The translations under genes were made by a program, and so were the position numbers. From Polynucleobacter hallstattensis (GTDB taxonomy: Bacteria; Pseudomonadota; Gammaproteobacteria; Burkholderiales; Burkholderiaceae), in contig NZ_JACVPO010000002.1 in assembly GCF_018881835.1 (NCBI RefSeq), positions 558,001 through 622,000 on the forward strand: a stretch of 64,000 nt of DNA, in the 5' to 3' direction. Of this stretch, positions 27,109 to 38,534 are shown one piece after another (position 1 is the stretch's first letter; each line of letters starts with the position of its first letter). Below the pieces are notes generated by a model. It was given only the letters and a program-made list of their open reading frames with translations, made no database searches and was not told the origin of the DNA.

Positions 27109-28974
27109 TTAAATTTCTGCAACATTCTTACCGGCTAATGCCCTCTTAATACTGGCATTCATACGCTTTTGGGCAAACTCATCGGTAGCCTTAGCGGCAT
27201 GATCGACTGCTTTTCTGAGAATGGCGCTATCAGTTTCTTCTGTAAGCAACTTTTGTAAGATGGCCATTTCTTGATCAACCTCAGCCTGCTCTTGAGAACT
27301 CAATAATCCACGATCAGAATCCAAAGCAGTTTGTACAGCATCTAGTAATCGCTGGGCATTCACTTGCTCTTCACGCAAAGATCTTGAGAGGAGATCTATT
27401 TTGGCTGAGGCAAAACCATCTTGCAGCATGCGGGCAATCTCAGCATCAGTCAAACCATATGATGGCTTAATATCTATTGAGGCTTGCACACCTGAGCCCT
27501 GCTCCATGGCGCTTACAGAAAGTAATCCATCTGCATCTACTTGATAGGTCACGCGTATACGGGCAGCACCAGCAGCCATTGGCGGGATGCCACGCAATTC
27601 AAACTTGCCTAAAGAGCGACAGTCTTGCGCCAACTCTCTCTCGCCCTGCACCACCTGAATTGCTAAAGCAGTTTGACCATCTTTAAAAGTCGTGAAATCC
27701 TGAGCACGCGCTACCGGAATAGGCGTATTGCGAGGAATAATTTTTTCTACTAAGCCACCCATGGTTTCAATACCGAGAGACAGTGGAATGACATCCAATA
27801 GAAGCCACTCATCATCCTTGCTTTGATTGCCGGCAAGCAAGTCAGCCTGCATTGCGGCGCCCAAAGCGACAACCTGATCTGGATTGAGATTGTTTAAGGG
27901 TTTAGTGCCGAAGAGCTCGCCCACCGCACGTTGTACATGAGGCATGCGAGTTGCTCCACCAACCATCACAACACCCTTGACTTCATCAGCCTTAAGGCCT
28001 GCATCGCGTAAGGCCTTCTTCACGGCAAGCAAAGTCTTATTGATTAAGTTCTGAGTGATTTCAAAAAACTGCGCTTGGCTCACTCCCACATTAATCACGG
28101 AGCCATCTACAAGGGTTTCATGAACACGTGCTAATGGATTGTGACTTAATTGCTCTTTAGCATGTCTGCAAGAAAGTAAGAGCTTACGGTGATCTTGAAT
28201 CGACAGTGGTGAAAGCTTAGCTTGCTCGATCACCCAACAATAAAGACGATGGTCAAAATCATCGCCACCCAAAGCAGAATCGCCGCCAGTTGAGAGTACT
28301 TCAAATACACCTCTGCTCATACGCAGAATGGAGATATCAAAAGTACCGCCACCTAAATCGTAAACCGCGTAGATACCCTCGGAGGCATTATCTAAACCAT
28401 AGGCAATGGCAGCGGCAGTAGGCTCATTGAGTAGACGTAAAACTTCAATACCAGCCAACTTCGCAGCATCTTTAGTTGCTTGACGCTGAGCATCATCAAA
28501 ATAAGCGGGCACAGTAATCACTGCGCCAACGATGTCATCATTAACTGAGTCTTCTGCCAACTGGCGCAAGCGTGCCAGAATTTCTGCTGAAACTTCAATG
28601 GGACTCTTATCACCCGCCACTGTTTTGATCTTTAACATCCCGGGCTCATCGACAAAGTCGTAAGGAGCGCTTTCGATATTCTCTACATCCACAATACCCC
28701 GGCCCATGAAACGTTTCACAGAAACGATCGTATTTTTGGGATCAGAGACAATACTTTCAGAGGCCTCGAAGCCCGCTTGGGTTCTACCATTTGGGAGATA
28801 ACGCACCACAGAAGGAAGCAACTCGCGCCCTTCTGAATCAGGGAGAACCTGAGGCAATGCATCTCGCACAATTGCGACCAAGGAGTTAGTGGTACCTAAA
28901 TCAATACCTACCGCAATCCGACGCTGATGCGGAGCAAGTGATTTACCAGGTTCGGAGATTTGCAATAAGGCCAT
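27109..28974 (-). CDS. hscA: Fe-S protein assembly chaperone HscA
   Basis: 621-residue Hsp70-family protein with ATPase motif GIDLGTTNS near residue 23, DLGGGTFD near 200 and a C-terminal substrate-binding domain. The length and its place between hscB and fdx identify HscA rather than DnaK. It releases Fe-S clusters from IscU (LPPVK motif) with HscB. Confidence 0.97.
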   Translation of the reverse strand: MALLQISEPGKSLAPHQRRIAVGIDLGTTNSLVAIVRDALPQVLPDSEGRELLPSVVRYLPNGRTQAGFEASESIVSDPKNTIVSVKRFMGRGIVDVENIESAPYDFVDEPGMLKIKTVAGDKSPIEVSAEILARLRQLAEDSVNDDIVGAVITVPAYFDDAQRQATKDAAKLAGIEVLRLLNEPTAAAIAYGLDNASEGIYAVYDLGGGTFDISILRMSRGVFEVLSTGGDSALGGDDFDHRLYCWVIEQAKLSPLSIQDHRKLLLSCRHAKEQLSHNPLARVHETLVDGSVINVGVSQAQFFEITQNLINKTLLAVKKALRDAGLKADEVKGVVMVGGATRMPHVQRAVGELFGTKPLNNLNPDQVVALGAAMQADLLAGNQSKDDEWLLLDVIPLSLGIETMGGLVEKIIPRNTPIPVARAQDFTTFKDGQTALAIQVVQGERELAQDCRSLGKFELRGIPPMAAGAARIRVTYQVDADGLLSVSAMEQGSGVQASIDIKPSYGLTDAEIARMLQDGFASAKIDLLSRSLREEQVNAQRLLDAVQTALDSDRGLLSSQEQAEVDQEMAILQKLLTEETDSAILRKAVDHAAKATDEFAQKRMNASIKRALAGKNVAEI

Positions 28975-28992
28975 GGGGTCTAAAGTGTAAAG

Positions 28993-29532
28993 CTACACCA
29001 AAGCTGAGATAGCATCATCTAGCTCTAGCGCAAACTTATCAATAAAAAGCAGGCCTCTAAGTAACTCAGCTGCGCGCTCATAGTTCTTAGCTCTATCAAT
29101 AGCCTGTGTAATTTCTACCAAGATATCTCGCTTGGCTTGATCAACCTCTTCAGCTAGAGCTTCGAGTGCTCCGAGATCCTCATCTTGATCTTCAAGACTT
29201 TCACGCCATTCCATTTGCTTCATCAGAAAAGCCGCTGGCATGGCCGTATTAGTCTCAAGACGCGCATCCACTTTGTGGAGTTGGCAAAGATAGAGTCCAC
29301 GCTGAATGGGATTTTTCAAAGTTTGAAATGCAGTATTAGCTAGGGTAGCCATTTGCATTGCCAACCTTTGCTCGGTATCGCTACCGCGAGCATGGCGATC
29401 GGGATGAACTTCTTTTTGGATCGCCAAATAGGCTTGATCTAGTGCAGACAAATCGAGATTGAATTGCTGCTCTAAACCAAAGAAATTAAAGTAATTGTCA
29501 GACGCGGAAGGATTCACCACAACCACACTCAT
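28993..29532 (-). CDS. hscB: Fe-S protein assembly co-chaperone HscB
   Basis: 179 residues. N-terminal J domain with the HPD motif ([10 protein letters not shown], about 42-51) and a C-terminal helical IscU-binding domain ([11 protein letters not shown]). The start overlaps iscA by 35 bases; nearby GTG codons (for example at 29526 and 29514) are alternatives, since the J domain begins only at DNYFNFFGL. It targets IscU to HscA. Confidence 0.95.
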   Translation of the reverse strand: MSVVVVNPSASDNYFNFFGLEQQFNLDLSALDQAYLAIQKEVHPDRHARGSDTEQRLAMQMATLANTAFQTLKNPIQRGLYLCQLHKVDARLETNTAMPAAFLMKQMEWRESLEDQDEDLGALEALAEEVDQAKRDILVEITQAIDRAKNYERAAELLRGLLFIDKFALELDDAISALV

Positions 29533-29821
29533 CTTTTACGTTCGGGTTTTGGAACTTAAAGCCTTCGTTCAAACCTTCACGTACAAAGTCTAATTCGGTG
29601 CCATCTAAATAGGCCAAACTCTTAGGATCAATAAAGATGGTGATGCCATTAGATTCAAATTTCGCATCTTCAGGGGCAGCCTCATCCACATATTCCAGTT
29701 GATAGGCTAAGCCCGAGCAACCAGTAGTGCGAACACCTAAGCGTAAGCCGCAACCTTTTCCGCGCTTATCTAAATTGCGCTGAACATGTTTCGCTGCTTT
29801 GTCGGTTAAGGTAATTGACAT
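29498..29821 (-). CDS. iscA: A-type iron-sulfur carrier IscA
   Basis: 107 residues with the three conserved cysteines: one in TTGCSGLAY and two in the terminal ECGCGESF. Carries Fe or assembled clusters to target apoproteins. It follows iscU by 20 bases. Confidence 0.95.
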   Translation of the reverse strand: MSITLTDKAAKHVQRNLDKRGKGCGLRLGVRTTGCSGLAYQLEYVDEAAPEDAKFESNGITIFIDPKSLAYLDGTELDFVREGLNEGFKFQNPNVKDECGCGESFRV

Positions 29822-29841
29822 GATGAAAGCCTTTTTTATCT

Positions 29842-30228
29842 TTACAGGGCCGGATGCTTTTCTTTGTAATCGGCCACTGCTGCCTTGATCGCATCTTCAG
29901 CCAAGATAGAGCAGTGAATTTTTACTGGTGGCAAAGCCAACTCTTCAGCAATCAAGGAGTTCTTAATCTCTAAGGCTTGATCCAATGTTTTCCCTTTTAC
30001 CCACTCAGTAACTAGTGAAGATGATGCAATCGCAGAACCACAACCATAGGTCTTGAACTTGGCATCCTCAATCACACCCTGATCGTTTACACGAATCTGT
30101 AACTTCATCACGTCACCACACGCAGGTGCACCGACCATGCCGGTACCTACTTGGTCATCGCCTTTTTCAAAAGAACCCACATTGCGGGGATTTTCATAAT
30201 GATCAATTACTTTGTCGCTATATGCCAT
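29842..30228 (-). CDS. iscU: Fe-S cluster scaffold IscU
   Basis: 128 residues with scaffold cysteines Cys37 (GAPACGD), Cys63 (YGCGSA) and Cys106 (KIHCS), plus the LPPVK motif (99-103) recognised by HscA. Builds the cluster with sulfur from IscS. Confidence 0.98.
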   Translation of the reverse strand: MAYSDKVIDHYENPRNVGSFEKGDDQVGTGMVGAPACGDVMKLQIRVNDQGVIEDAKFKTYGCGSAIASSSLVTEWVKGKTLDQALEIKNSLIAEELALPPVKIHCSILAEDAIKAAVADYKEKHPAL

Positions 30229-30296
30229 GGTGTTTTCTCGCTATCTCTTTTATCTTTAATCTTGCTTCAATATATTCAATGCTTATTCAATAACTC

Positions 30297-31556
30297 TTAG
30301 TGAGCTGCCCACTGGATGGTGCTGAGGTCAATACCATCCTTAAACATTTCCCACAGAGGTGAAAGTTCGCGTAACTTCGCAATCTTCTCTTTAACTAATT
30401 TGATCGTGAAATCCACTTCTTCTTCAGTAGTAAAGCGTCCCAAAGTAAAACGAATTGAGCTATGTGCCAATTCATCATTGCGACCAAGAGCGCGCAATAC
30501 ATAAGAAGGCTCTAAGGATGCTGAAGTACATGCAGAACCAGAAGAAATAGCCAAATCTTTCAAGGCCATCAACATCGACTCGCCTTCAACATAGTTAAAG
30601 CTGATATTGAGGTTATGTGGAACACGGTGGTCCATGTCTCCGTTAACGTAAACCTCTTCAATATCCTTTAAACCATTAAGCAGGCGATCGCGTAGAGCGC
30701 GGATACGAGCATTGCCTGAGGTCATCTCAAGGCGTGCGATACGGAAAGCTTCGCCTAGGCCAACGATTTGATGAACAGCTAATGTGCCTGAACGCATACC
30801 GCGCTCATGACCGCCGCCATGAATCTGTGCCTCAATACGAATACGTGGCTTACGACGCACAAACAAGGCGCCGATACCTTTAGGACCATAGGACTTGTGA
30901 GCAGAAAAGCTCATTAAATCAACTTTAGTTTTCTCTAAATCGATTTCTACTTTGCCGGTAGCTTGCGCTGCATCCACATGAAAAATCACACCACGTGAGC
31001 GGCATAACTCGCCAATACCTGGAATATCTTGGATCACGCCAATCTCGTTATTGACATACATCACTGACAACAAAATAGTGCCTGGCTTCATTGCCGCTTC
31101 TAGCTGAGCGAAATCAATCAAACCGTTTGGCAGGACATCTAAGTAAGTGACTTCAAAACCTTCGCGCTCGAGCTCACGGCAAGTATCTAAAGTAGCCTTG
31201 TGCTCTGTCTTCACGGTAATGATGTGATTACCACGGTCTTTATAAAAGTGCGCAGCACCCTTAAGCGCTAAATTAATACTTTCAGTTGCGCCACTAGTAA
31301 ATACGATCTCCCTTGGGTCGGCATGCACTAACTGGGCGACTTCTGAACGCGCCCACTCAACCGCTTCCTCTGCAGCCCATCCGTAGGCATGGCTACGAGA
31401 TGCAGCATTACCAAATTGCTCGCGCAAGTAAGGCAACATCTTATCTACCACGCGCGGATCAATCGGAGTAGTAGCCGAATAGTCCATATAAACCGGAAAA
31501 TGCTTAGGACTAAACATCGGTATTGACTGCTGGGGAATGTCTTGTGGTGCGTTCAT
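30297..31556 (-). CDS. iscS: Cysteine desulfurase IscS
   Basis: 419 residues, PLP enzyme that takes sulfur from cysteine. PLP lysine Lys221 in [10 protein letters not shown] and the persulfide Cys343 in [13 protein letters not shown] are present. About 15 residues longer at the N-terminus than E. coli IscS. Second gene of the isc operon; 43 bases after iscR. Confidence 0.98.
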   Translation of the reverse strand: MNAPQDIPQQSIPMFSPKHFPVYMDYSATTPIDPRVVDKMLPYLREQFGNAASRSHAYGWAAEEAVEWARSEVAQLVHADPREIVFTSGATESINLALKGAAHFYKDRGNHIITVKTEHKATLDTCRELEREGFEVTYLDVLPNGLIDFAQLEAAMKPGTILLSVMYVNNEIGVIQDIPGIGELCRSRGVIFHVDAAQATGKVEIDLEKTKVDLMSFSAHKSYGPKGIGALFVRRKPRIRIEAQIHGGGHERGMRSGTLAVHQIVGLGEAFRIARLEMTSGNARIRALRDRLLNGLKDIEEVYVNGDMDHRVPHNLNISFNYVEGESMLMALKDLAISSGSACTSASLEPSYVLRALGRNDELAHSSIRFTLGRFTTEEEVDFTIKLVKEKIAKLRELSPLWEMFKDGIDLSTIQWAAH

Positions 31557-31599
31557 TTTTTGCTTATCGATTAACAGGTAAAGAGATTGATCTCTTGGA

Positions 31600-32169
31600 T
31601 TAACTTTGCCGAGCTAGATTAAAAACAGAATTCACTAGAGGACGCTTCGGGGCATCTTCTTTCTTTGCTGCGACTGCTGGTGCCAGCTTTTCTGCCTTAA
31701 CACTGTCGGCCTTGATTTTCTTGGGGCGCAAATCATGCAATACGATCCCGCGTCCAGATTGCTGGTGCACCAAGTCTCGCAATGACACGGAACTCAAGTA
31801 CTCCACCATCTTGGCATTCAGGTTCGACCAAAGATCATGAGTCATGCAATGGCCTTGGCTTTCTTCATCGGTATGACAGTTGCCCTTACCGCCACATTGA
31901 GTTGCGTCCAGGGGTTCATCTACGGCCACAATAATGTCAGCCACGCTAATTTCCTCGGATTTACGGGCTAGGGTGTAACCACCACCAGGTCCACGAGTAC
32001 TTTCAACGATATTGAAGCGGCGTAACTTGCCGAATAGTTGCTCTAAATAAGAGAGGGAAATCTTCTGTCTTTGGCTAATTCCGGCCAAAGTTACAGGCCC
32101 GTGCGTCTCACGCAGGGCTAAGTCGATCATTGCGGTTACTGCAAAACGGCCTTTAGTTGTAAGTCTCAT
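31600..32169 (-). CDS. iscR: Fe-S cluster regulator IscR (Rrf2 family)
   Basis: 189 residues. N-terminal winged helix ([19 protein letters not shown]) and the [2Fe-2S] ligand set in [21 protein letters not shown]. With a cluster it represses the isc operon. First gene of the operon and likely autoregulated through the upstream region. Confidence 0.96.
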   Translation of the reverse strand: MRLTTKGRFAVTAMIDLALRETHGPVTLAGISQRQKISLSYLEQLFGKLRRFNIVESTRGPGGGYTLARKSEEISVADIIVAVDEPLDATQCGGKGNCHTDEESQGHCMTHDLWSNLNAKMVEYLSSVSLRDLVHQQSGRGIVLHDLRPKKIKADSVKAEKLAPAVAAKKEDAPKRPLVNSVFNLARQS

Positions 32170-32203
32170 ATGTCACCTTGGTAATGGATTGTTATGGACA
32201 GCT

Positions 32204-32232
32204 AACAGTCGGGCGGGTAATACCCGACCATT
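32204..32232 (-). promoter_or_regulatory. Palindromic candidate operator upstream of iscR
   Basis: CGGGTAATACCCG at 32214-32226 is a perfect 13-base palindrome, nested in GTCGGG...CCCGAC. The GTCGGGTAT half resembles the half-site of type 1 IscR boxes, but a full box with standard spacing is not evident. The position, about 45-60 bases before the iscR start, fits autoregulation. Confidence 0.4.
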
Positions 32233-32287
32233 CCACTCAACTTTACCATATACCCCACTAAATTGCTCAGGCATTAACCCCTCAGGT

Positions 32288-34441
32288 CTAAATGGCGTCC
32301 CGGGAACGAGCCCCAAACGCCATTTCCTTCACCTTAGTCAATCTGTCGCGGGTAGAGGCGGCCTTTTCAAACTCCAAATTCTTGGCCTCAGAGTTCATTT
32401 GCTTCTCTAAACGCTTGATTTCGCCCGCCAGGTCCTTCTCGCTCATATCCTCATAGCGTGCCCGCTCCTGCTCAACTTGCATCTCAGAGCGCTTCTCTTT
32501 GACGTCATAGACCCCGTCAATAATGTCTTTAATGCGCTTTTTAACGCCACGGGGCTCAATCCCATTAGCCTTATTGAAGGCAATTTGTTTGGTACGGCGA
32601 CGCTCCGTTTCGCCCATCGCCCGCTTCATGGAGTCGGTAATACGGTCGGCATACAAAATCGCCTTACCTTTGACGTTTCGTGCCGCTCTACCAATGGTTT
32701 GAATCAAACTGCGCTCAGAACGCAAAAAGCCCTCTTTATCTGCATCCAAAATGGCGACTAGAGAGACCTCTGGAATATCTAGGCCCTCGCGTAATAAATT
32801 AATACCTACCAATACGTCAAAGACACCTAAACGTAAGTCACGCAGAATTTCTACGCGCTCCACCGTATCGATATCGGAGTGCACGTAGCGTACTTTTACT
32901 CCGTTATCTGATAAGTAATCGGTAAGTTGTTCGGCCATGCGTTTTGTTAATACCGTTACTAAAACGCGTTCATGGACTTTGACTCGCTCATGAATCTGAT
33001 TCAGCAGATCATCAACTTGAGTACTTGCTGGCAATACTTCGATTTCTGGATCGACTAATCCGGTTGGTCTTGCTACTTGCTCTACCACTTGTCCCGTATG
33101 CGTATTTTCGTAATCGGCTGGCGTTGCAGAGACAAACACGGTTTGACGCATCTTGGTTTCAAACTCAGTAAATTTGAGTGGGCGGTTATCCATCGCTGAA
33201 GGCAAACGGAATCCAAACTCTACTAAGGTATGTTTGCGAGACTTATCGCCGTTATACATCGCGTTGAGCTGACCTATGAGGACATGACTCTCATCTAAGA
33301 ACATGAGTGCGTCATTGGGCAAGTAGTCCACCAAGGTAGGCGGCGCCTCACCAGGCATAGCGCCTGAGAGGTGGCGAGAATAGTTCTCAATACCTTTGCA
33401 GAAGCCTAATTCGTTGAGCATCTCCAGGTCAAAGCGGGTACGCTGCTCTAAACGCTGCGCTTCAACCAGCTTGCCATCTTTTACAAATTCATCCAAGCGG
33501 ATACGTAACTCTGCCTTGATAGTTTCAATCGCTTTGAGGACTGTGTCACGCGGCGTGACATAGTGCGAGCTTGGATAGACGGTAAAGCGTGGAATCTTCT
33601 GACGAATTTTTCCAGTCAGTGGATCAAAGAATTGCAAGCTCTCGATAACATCATCAAAGAGTTCAACGCGAACAGCTAATTCATTATGCTCAGCCGGAAA
33701 AATATCAATCGTGTCGCCGCGAACTCGGAAAACACCGCGCTTGAAATCGGTTTCATTGCGGTCGTATTGCATCGCAATTAAGCGCATCAAAATATCGCGC
33801 TGACTCATCTTGTCACCAGGGCGTAAAGTCATCACCATGCTGTGATAGTCACCTGGATTACCAATACCGTAAATTGCAGATACAGTGGCTACGATGATGA
33901 CATCGCGTCGCTCCAACAAACTCTTAGTAGCAGACAGTCGCATTTGCTCAATATGTTCATTGATAGATGAATCCTTTTCAATAAACAAATCTCGTGTCGG
34001 AACGTAGGCCTCCGGCTGGTAGTAATCGTAGTAACTAACAAAGTACTCCACCGCATTTTTAGGAAAAAACTCCCGAAACTCACTATAGAGCTGGGCAGCT
34101 AAGGTCTTGTTTGGGGCAAAAATGATGGCGGGACGACCTGTCCTGGCAATCACATTGGCCATGGTGAAGGTCTTACCCGAGCCAGTAACCCCCAACAGCG
34201 TCTGAAATGTCAGTCCATCCTCAATACCAGCCACTAAAGCATCAATTGCAGCCGGCTGATCGCCTGCGGGCGGAAATGGCTGGTACAGGTGAAATGGGGA
34301 ATCAGGGAAGGAAACGAATTTGGATGGGTCTAAATCGTGACCTACCTCACCCAAAGGATCGGCTACAGGGGTTTTCTTGCTTTCGGCAACTGGGGAATTC
34401 GAGGAAGTTTTAGGCAACTTGGGGGGCATCTCAGCTATCAT
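32288..34441 (-). CDS. uvrB: Excinuclease ABC subunit B
   Basis: DNA-damage recognition helicase of nucleotide excision repair. Walker [11 protein letters not shown], the beta-hairpin region [10 protein letters not shown], the helicase motif GRAARN and the C-terminal UVR domain ([20 protein letters not shown]) are present. The start is uncertain: ATG 34441 (717 residues) or ATG 34429 (713) are likely; an in-frame TTG at 34480 is less so. About 45 extra residues precede the usual N-terminus. It is head-to-head with the aminotransferase gene. Confidence 0.96.
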   Translation of the reverse strand: MIAEMPPKLPKTSSNSPVAESKKTPVADPLGEVGHDLDPSKFVSFPDSPFHLYQPFPPAGDQPAAIDALVAGIEDGLTFQTLLGVTGSGKTFTMANVIARTGRPAIIFAPNKTLAAQLYSEFREFFPKNAVEYFVSYYDYYQPEAYVPTRDLFIEKDSSINEHIEQMRLSATKSLLERRDVIIVATVSAIYGIGNPGDYHSMVMTLRPGDKMSQRDILMRLIAMQYDRNETDFKRGVFRVRGDTIDIFPAEHNELAVRVELFDDVIESLQFFDPLTGKIRQKIPRFTVYPSSHYVTPRDTVLKAIETIKAELRIRLDEFVKDGKLVEAQRLEQRTRFDLEMLNELGFCKGIENYSRHLSGAMPGEAPPTLVDYLPNDALMFLDESHVLIGQLNAMYNGDKSRKHTLVEFGFRLPSAMDNRPLKFTEFETKMRQTVFVSATPADYENTHTGQVVEQVARPTGLVDPEIEVLPASTQVDDLLNQIHERVKVHERVLVTVLTKRMAEQLTDYLSDNGVKVRYVHSDIDTVERVEILRDLRLGVFDVLVGINLLREGLDIPEVSLVAILDADKEGFLRSERSLIQTIGRAARNVKGKAILYADRITDSMKRAMGETERRRTKQIAFNKANGIEPRGVKKRIKDIIDGVYDVKEKRSEMQVEQERARYEDMSEKDLAGEIKRLEKQMNSEAKNLEFEKAASTRDRLTKVKEMAFGARSRDAI

Positions 34442-34590
34442 TTCAACTGTAAGTTTTAGTTCACAGCGAATTTTGTACAAACATCGATTTTGCCGTTTTT
34501 ATTAAGAAATAGTTGAATCTAGCCTCAAAAACAGCCACTCAAAGCAAATTTAACTGAAATATCCTCTTATCCACCCTTTCTGATCATCAA

Positions 34591-35790
34591 ATGAACCTTT
34601 TTACTTCAGTCCAGCTAGCCCCTAAAGACCCTATTTTTGGCCTCACAGAAGCCTATGTCGCCGACCAACGCGCAGACAAGGTAAACCTAGGTGTTGGTGT
34701 GTATTACACCGACGAAGGCAAGGTACCTCTTTTGAAAGCAGTAATTCAGGCTGAGGAGGCAATAGTTGCAAAGCGTTCCCCGCGCAGCTACATTCCAATC
34801 GAAGGCCCAAATCCATACAACAGCGCAGTTCAGAATTTATTATTCGGGGCCGATTCCTCGCTTATAAAAGATGGTCGCGTGGTTACCGCTGAGTGTCTTG
34901 GTGGAACTGGTGCATTGCGGGTTGGCGCTGACTTTATTAAGCGCCTTAACTTAAATGCGCCTTGTGCTATTAGCAATCCAACCTGGGAAAACCACCGCGG
35001 TATTTTTGAATCCGCTGGCTTTGAAGTAGTTGAGTACACCTACTTCGATGGCAAAACCCGCGGCGTAGATTTTGATGGCATGGTGAAGTCTTTAGAGTCT
35101 TTCCCAAAGTACACCACAGTATTACTTCACGCTTGCTGCCACAACCCAACTGGTGCTGACATTACAGAAGCGCAATGGCGTCAAGTGATTGACATATGTA
35201 AGGCAAAAGAACTCATTCCATTTTTAGACATGGCCTACCAAGGCTTTGCTGATGGTATTGAAAAAGATGGTATTGCAGTTCGTTTGTTTGCCCAGTCTGG
35301 GATGTCTTTCTTTGTATCGAGCTCCTTCTCCAAATCATTCTCACTCTATGGCGAGCGTGTTGGTGCTTTGTCTATCGTGACGCAAAGTAAAGATGAATCC
35401 ACTCGTGTGCTCTCTCAATTGAAGCGCGTGATTCGTACAAATTATTCCAATCCTCCGACTCACGGCGCCGCAATTGCAGCTGCTGTTTTGAATTCACCAG
35501 AACTCAGACAGCTTTGGGAAGATGAGCTGGCTGAAATGCGTGATCGCATCAAAGCAATGCGTCATGGATTGGTTGAAAAATTGGCTGCTGCTGGCGTCAA
35601 GCAAGACTTTACTTTTATTGAAGCGCAGCGCGGTATGTTCTCGTACTCCGGCTTAAGCGCTGAACAAGTAGAGCGCTTACAAAAGGAAGATGGTATTTAT
35701 GCCCTCTCAACTGGCCGTATTTGTGTTGCCGCCCTTAATACTAAAAATATTGACAAGGTAGCTAAAGCAATCGCCCGTGTATTGGCATAA
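34591..35790 (+). CDS. tyrB: Aromatic/aspartate amino acid aminotransferase (class I)
   Basis: 399-residue PLP aminotransferase of the AspC/TyrB group. CHNPTGADIT, DMAYQGFADG and the PLP-lysine segment SSSFSKSFSLYGERVG are clear. It transfers amino groups from aspartate, tyrosine or phenylalanine to 2-oxoglutarate. AspC and TyrB cannot be separated from sequence here; tyrB is the usual name for this form in betaproteobacteria. Confidence 0.88.
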   Translation: MNLFTSVQLAPKDPIFGLTEAYVADQRADKVNLGVGVYYTDEGKVPLLKAVIQAEEAIVAKRSPRSYIPIEGPNPYNSAVQNLLFGADSSLIKDGRVVTAECLGGTGALRVGADFIKRLNLNAPCAISNPTWENHRGIFESAGFEVVEYTYFDGKTRGVDFDGMVKSLESFPKYTTVLLHACCHNPTGADITEAQWRQVIDICKAKELIPFLDMAYQGFADGIEKDGIAVRLFAQSGMSFFVSSSFSKSFSLYGERVGALSIVTQSKDESTRVLSQLKRVIRTNYSNPPTHGAAIAAAVLNSPELRQLWEDELAEMRDRIKAMRHGLVEKLAAAGVKQDFTFIEAQRGMFSYSGLSAEQVERLQKEDGIYALSTGRICVAALNTKNIDKVAKAIARVLA

Positions 35791-35832
35791 CAGCAAGTAA
35801 TAAGCGGTTACACTGAATTATCAGGAGACATC

Positions 35833-37131
35833 ATGCTATATCAGTTACACGAATTTCAAAAAGCTTTACTTCAACCCGTAAGTTCATGGGCTCGAGCAGC
35901 ATCTGAAGCTTTTATCAACGCCTCTAATCCCGCATCAAAGGTTCCGGGGTCTGAACGTCTAGCTGCAAGTTATGAACTCCTGCATCGTCTTGGTAAAGAC
36001 TATAAAAAACCAGAATTTGGTATCCGCTCAGTACAGGCACATGGTCGCGAAGTAGCGATTCATGAAAGAACGATTGTTGCTAAAGCGTTTTGTAATTTAA
36101 TTCGTTTTAAGCGTTTTTCTGATGATGTTGATGTCATTAAAAAACTCAAGGGCGATCCAGTAGTCTTAGTAGTGGCTCCTCTGTCTGGTCACCACTCTAC
36201 ATTGCTACGTGATACTGTACGGACTCTATTGCAAGATCACAAGGTTTACATTACCGACTGGATTGATGCTCGCATTGTTCCTGCTGAAGATGGCAGCTTT
36301 AGCTTAGATGACTTCGTTCACTATCTGCAAGATTTCATTCGTACTATTGGTGCAGATGATTTACATGTGATCTCTGTATGTCAACCTACTGTTCCTACCT
36401 TGGGTGCAATCTCATTGATGGCTTCTGCTGGCGAGAAAACACCCGCCTCTATGATCATGATGGGCGGCCCAATTGATGCGCGCAAATCACCAACTGCAGT
36501 TAACAACTTAGCTGATCAAAAGTCCTATGACTGGTTTGAAAGTCATGTGATTTACAAGGTACCGCCAAGCTATCCAGGCGCTGGTCGCAAAGTATATCCA
36601 GGCTTTTTACAGCACACTGGCTTTATTGCCATGAACCCACAGAACCACATGCAGTCACATTGGGATTTCTTCCAAAACTTGGTGCGTGGCGATGAACAAG
36701 ACGCCGCATCCCATATTCGTTTTTATGATGAATACAACGCAGTATTGGATATGGATGCACAGTATTATCTAGACACCATTAAGACGGTTTTCCAAGACTA
36801 TGCCTTACCGAATGGCTCATGGGCGGTATCAGGTGATCTAGTGAAGCCACAAGATATTAAGAAAACTGCACTTCTCACTGTTGAAGGTGAGTTAGACGAT
36901 ATCTCTGGCAGTGGGCAAACCCGCGCAGCACATGCTTTGTGCGCAGGAATTCCGAAAGCCGATAAGGATCACTACGAAGTTGCTGGTGCTGGTCACTATG
37001 GCATCTTCTCTGGTCGTCGTTGGCGCGAGAAGGTGTATCCAAAGATTAAATCGTTTATTCGTGAGCACCAAGGCGTGCAGAAGAAAACCCGCGCTAGACC
37101 TCCGAAACTAGAGGGCTCAAAGTCTGCATAA
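35833..37131 (+). CDS. phaZ: Intracellular polyhydroxybutyrate depolymerase
   Basis: 432 residues. Cytoplasmic enzyme mobilising stored PHB. The nucleophile region reads SVCQPTVPT with Cys183 in place of the usual serine, as described for the Ralstonia eutropha PhaZa1 type. Asp and His of the triad should lie around the VEGELDD and GAGHYG segments. AGGAGA precedes the ATG; a strong terminator follows. Confidence 0.92.
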   Translation: MLYQLHEFQKALLQPVSSWARAASEAFINASNPASKVPGSERLAASYELLHRLGKDYKKPEFGIRSVQAHGREVAIHERTIVAKAFCNLIRFKRFSDDVDVIKKLKGDPVVLVVAPLSGHHSTLLRDTVRTLLQDHKVYITDWIDARIVPAEDGSFSLDDFVHYLQDFIRTIGADDLHVISVCQPTVPTLGAISLMASAGEKTPASMIMMGGPIDARKSPTAVNNLADQKSYDWFESHVIYKVPPSYPGAGRKVYPGFLQHTGFIAMNPQNHMQSHWDFFQNLVRGDEQDAASHIRFYDEYNAVLDMDAQYYLDTIKTVFQDYALPNGSWAVSGDLVKPQDIKKTALLTVEGELDDISGSGQTRAAHALCAGIPKADKDHYEVAGAGHYGIFSGRRWREKVYPKIKSFIREHQGVQKKTRARPPKLEGSKSA

Positions 37132-37138
37132 ATCAGCG

Positions 37139-37168
37139 GCGCGACTTTCGAGTCGCGCTTCTAGTTTT
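37139..37168 (+). terminator. Rho-independent terminator after phaZ
   Basis: GCGCGACT at 37139-37146 and AGTCGCGC at 37151-37158 form a perfect 8-bp stem with loop TTCG, followed by TTCTAGTTTT. Confidence 0.9.
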
Positions 37169-37185
37169 AGGGCTCGCACATTGCA

Positions 37186-37878
37186 ATGGATATGAGGCAG
37201 ACGAAAGAACTTGCAGATCGTCTCGAGGACATTCTTCCTCAAACCCAATGCACTAAATGCAGCTACCCAGATTGTCGTACCTATGCAGAAGCAATGGCAA
37301 CTGGTGAGGCTTTACCCAATCGCTGCCCTCCTGGCGGAGTAGAAGGCATCAAGCGGCTGAGCGCAATTCTGACGCCCACCTTTCCTCAAGATGCGTTTGC
37401 ACTACATCCCAGCATTGATCCTGAATGCGGCTCAGAGCGCCCTAGACCCGTTGCATTCATCGACCCTAAGACTTGTATTGGTTGCACGCTTTGTATTCAG
37501 GCTTGTCCTGTAGATGCAATTGTGGGAGCCTCTAAGCAGATGCATGTGGTCTTAAGTGATTGGTGTACGGGTTGTGATCTCTGTATTCCTCCTTGCCCTG
37601 TAGACTGCATCACTATGCAAGATGTCACTGATCAAAATACTGGCTGGGATGCTTGGTCTCCAGAGTTAGCGGATGCAGCGCGCGCAAGATATGCAACTCG
37701 TAATGTACGATTGGATCGCGAGCAACGTGACAATGATGAGCGGCTGGCAAAGAAGGCTGCCGCCAAACTAGTTGCAGTAAATGCAGAGAATCCTGATTCA
37801 GATGCTGCCCTAAAAGAGCAGGAAAGAAAGCGGGCCATCATTACCGCTGCGATCGCGCGAGCTCAACAACAAAAATGA
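37186..37878 (+). CDS. rnfB: RnfB-like polyferredoxin (electron transport complex subunit B)
   Basis: 230 residues. A four-cysteine Fe-S domain (CTKCSYPDC ... NRCPPGG) is followed by two [4Fe-4S] ferredoxin motifs (CIGCTLCIQACPVD, CTGCDLCIPPCPVD) and a charged, Ala-rich C-terminal helix. The membrane helix that starts classical RnfB is absent and no other rnf genes are nearby, as is common in Burkholderiales, so it is probably a soluble electron carrier. Its stop overlaps the nth start by four bases; it could supply electrons or clusters to Nth, which is inference. Confidence 0.85.
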   Translation: MDMRQTKELADRLEDILPQTQCTKCSYPDCRTYAEAMATGEALPNRCPPGGVEGIKRLSAILTPTFPQDAFALHPSIDPECGSERPRPVAFIDPKTCIGCTLCIQACPVDAIVGASKQMHVVLSDWCTGCDLCIPPCPVDCITMQDVTDQNTGWDAWSPELADAARARYATRNVRLDREQRDNDERLAKKAAAKLVAVNAENPDSDAALKEQERKRAIITAAIARAQQQK

Positions 37879-38534
37879 TGAATCTTGAAAAGCGCCAAGC
37901 TTTCTTTGAGCTACTCAGAGAAAACAATCCCCATCCAGAAACTGAATTGGAATATAGCTCTCCGTTTGAACTGCTCATTGCTGTATTGCTATCGGCACAA
38001 GCAACTGATATTTCAGTAAACAAAGGTACGCGTCAGCTATTTAAGATTGCCAACACGCCTCAAGCCCTTCTGGATCTGGGTGAGCAAGGTGTGAAGCCCT
38101 TTATCCAACACATTGGCTTATTCAACTCCAAGGGCAAGCATATTCAAGAGACTTGTCGACTACTGCTTGAAAAGTATGGTGGTGAAGTGCCTCAAAATCG
38201 CGAAGAGCTAGAGTTACTCCCAGGCGTTGGCAGAAAGACTGCGAACGTGATTCTCAATACCGCCTTTGGTCAACCTACTATGGCAGTCGATACCCATATT
38301 TTTAGGGTCTCAAACCGAACTGGTTTGGCGCCCGGTAAAGATGTTCTGAAAGTTGAAGAGCAATTGCTCAAACGCATCCCAAATGAGTTTTTAATGGATG
38401 CGCATCATTGGCTCATTCTGCATGGCAGATACACCTGTAAAGCCCGAACGCCTGATTGTGAACAATGTATTGTTGAGCCCCTCTGTGGCTTTAAACAGAA
38501 AACTGGCAAAGGAAAAGTTCGTGGCAATATTTAA
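37875..38534 (+). CDS. nth: Endonuclease III, DNA glycosylase/AP lyase
   Basis: 219 residues. Helix-hairpin-helix LPGVGRKTANVI, catalytic Asp in AVDTHIFRVSNR, and the [4Fe-4S] loop Cys-x6-Cys-x2-Cys-x5-Cys (CKARTPDCEQCIVEPLC). Removes oxidised pyrimidines. Coupled to rnfB and overlapping the DUF1841 start by 14 bases. Confidence 0.97.
   Translation: MMNLEKRQAFFELLRENNPHPETELEYSSPFELLIAVLLSAQATDISVNKGTRQLFKIANTPQALLDLGEQGVKPFIQHIGLFNSKGKHIQETCRLLLEKYGGEVPQNREELELLPGVGRKTANVILNTAFGQPTMAVDTHIFRVSNRTGLAPGKDVLKVEEQLLKRIPNEFLMDAHHWLILHGRYTCKARTPDCEQCIVEPLCGFKQKTGKGKVRGNI

Noticed and set aside
34440..34465. CTGT...ACAG pair upstream of uvrB as a LexA box
   Set aside because: The half-sites are 12 bases apart instead of the eight of the standard SOS box.
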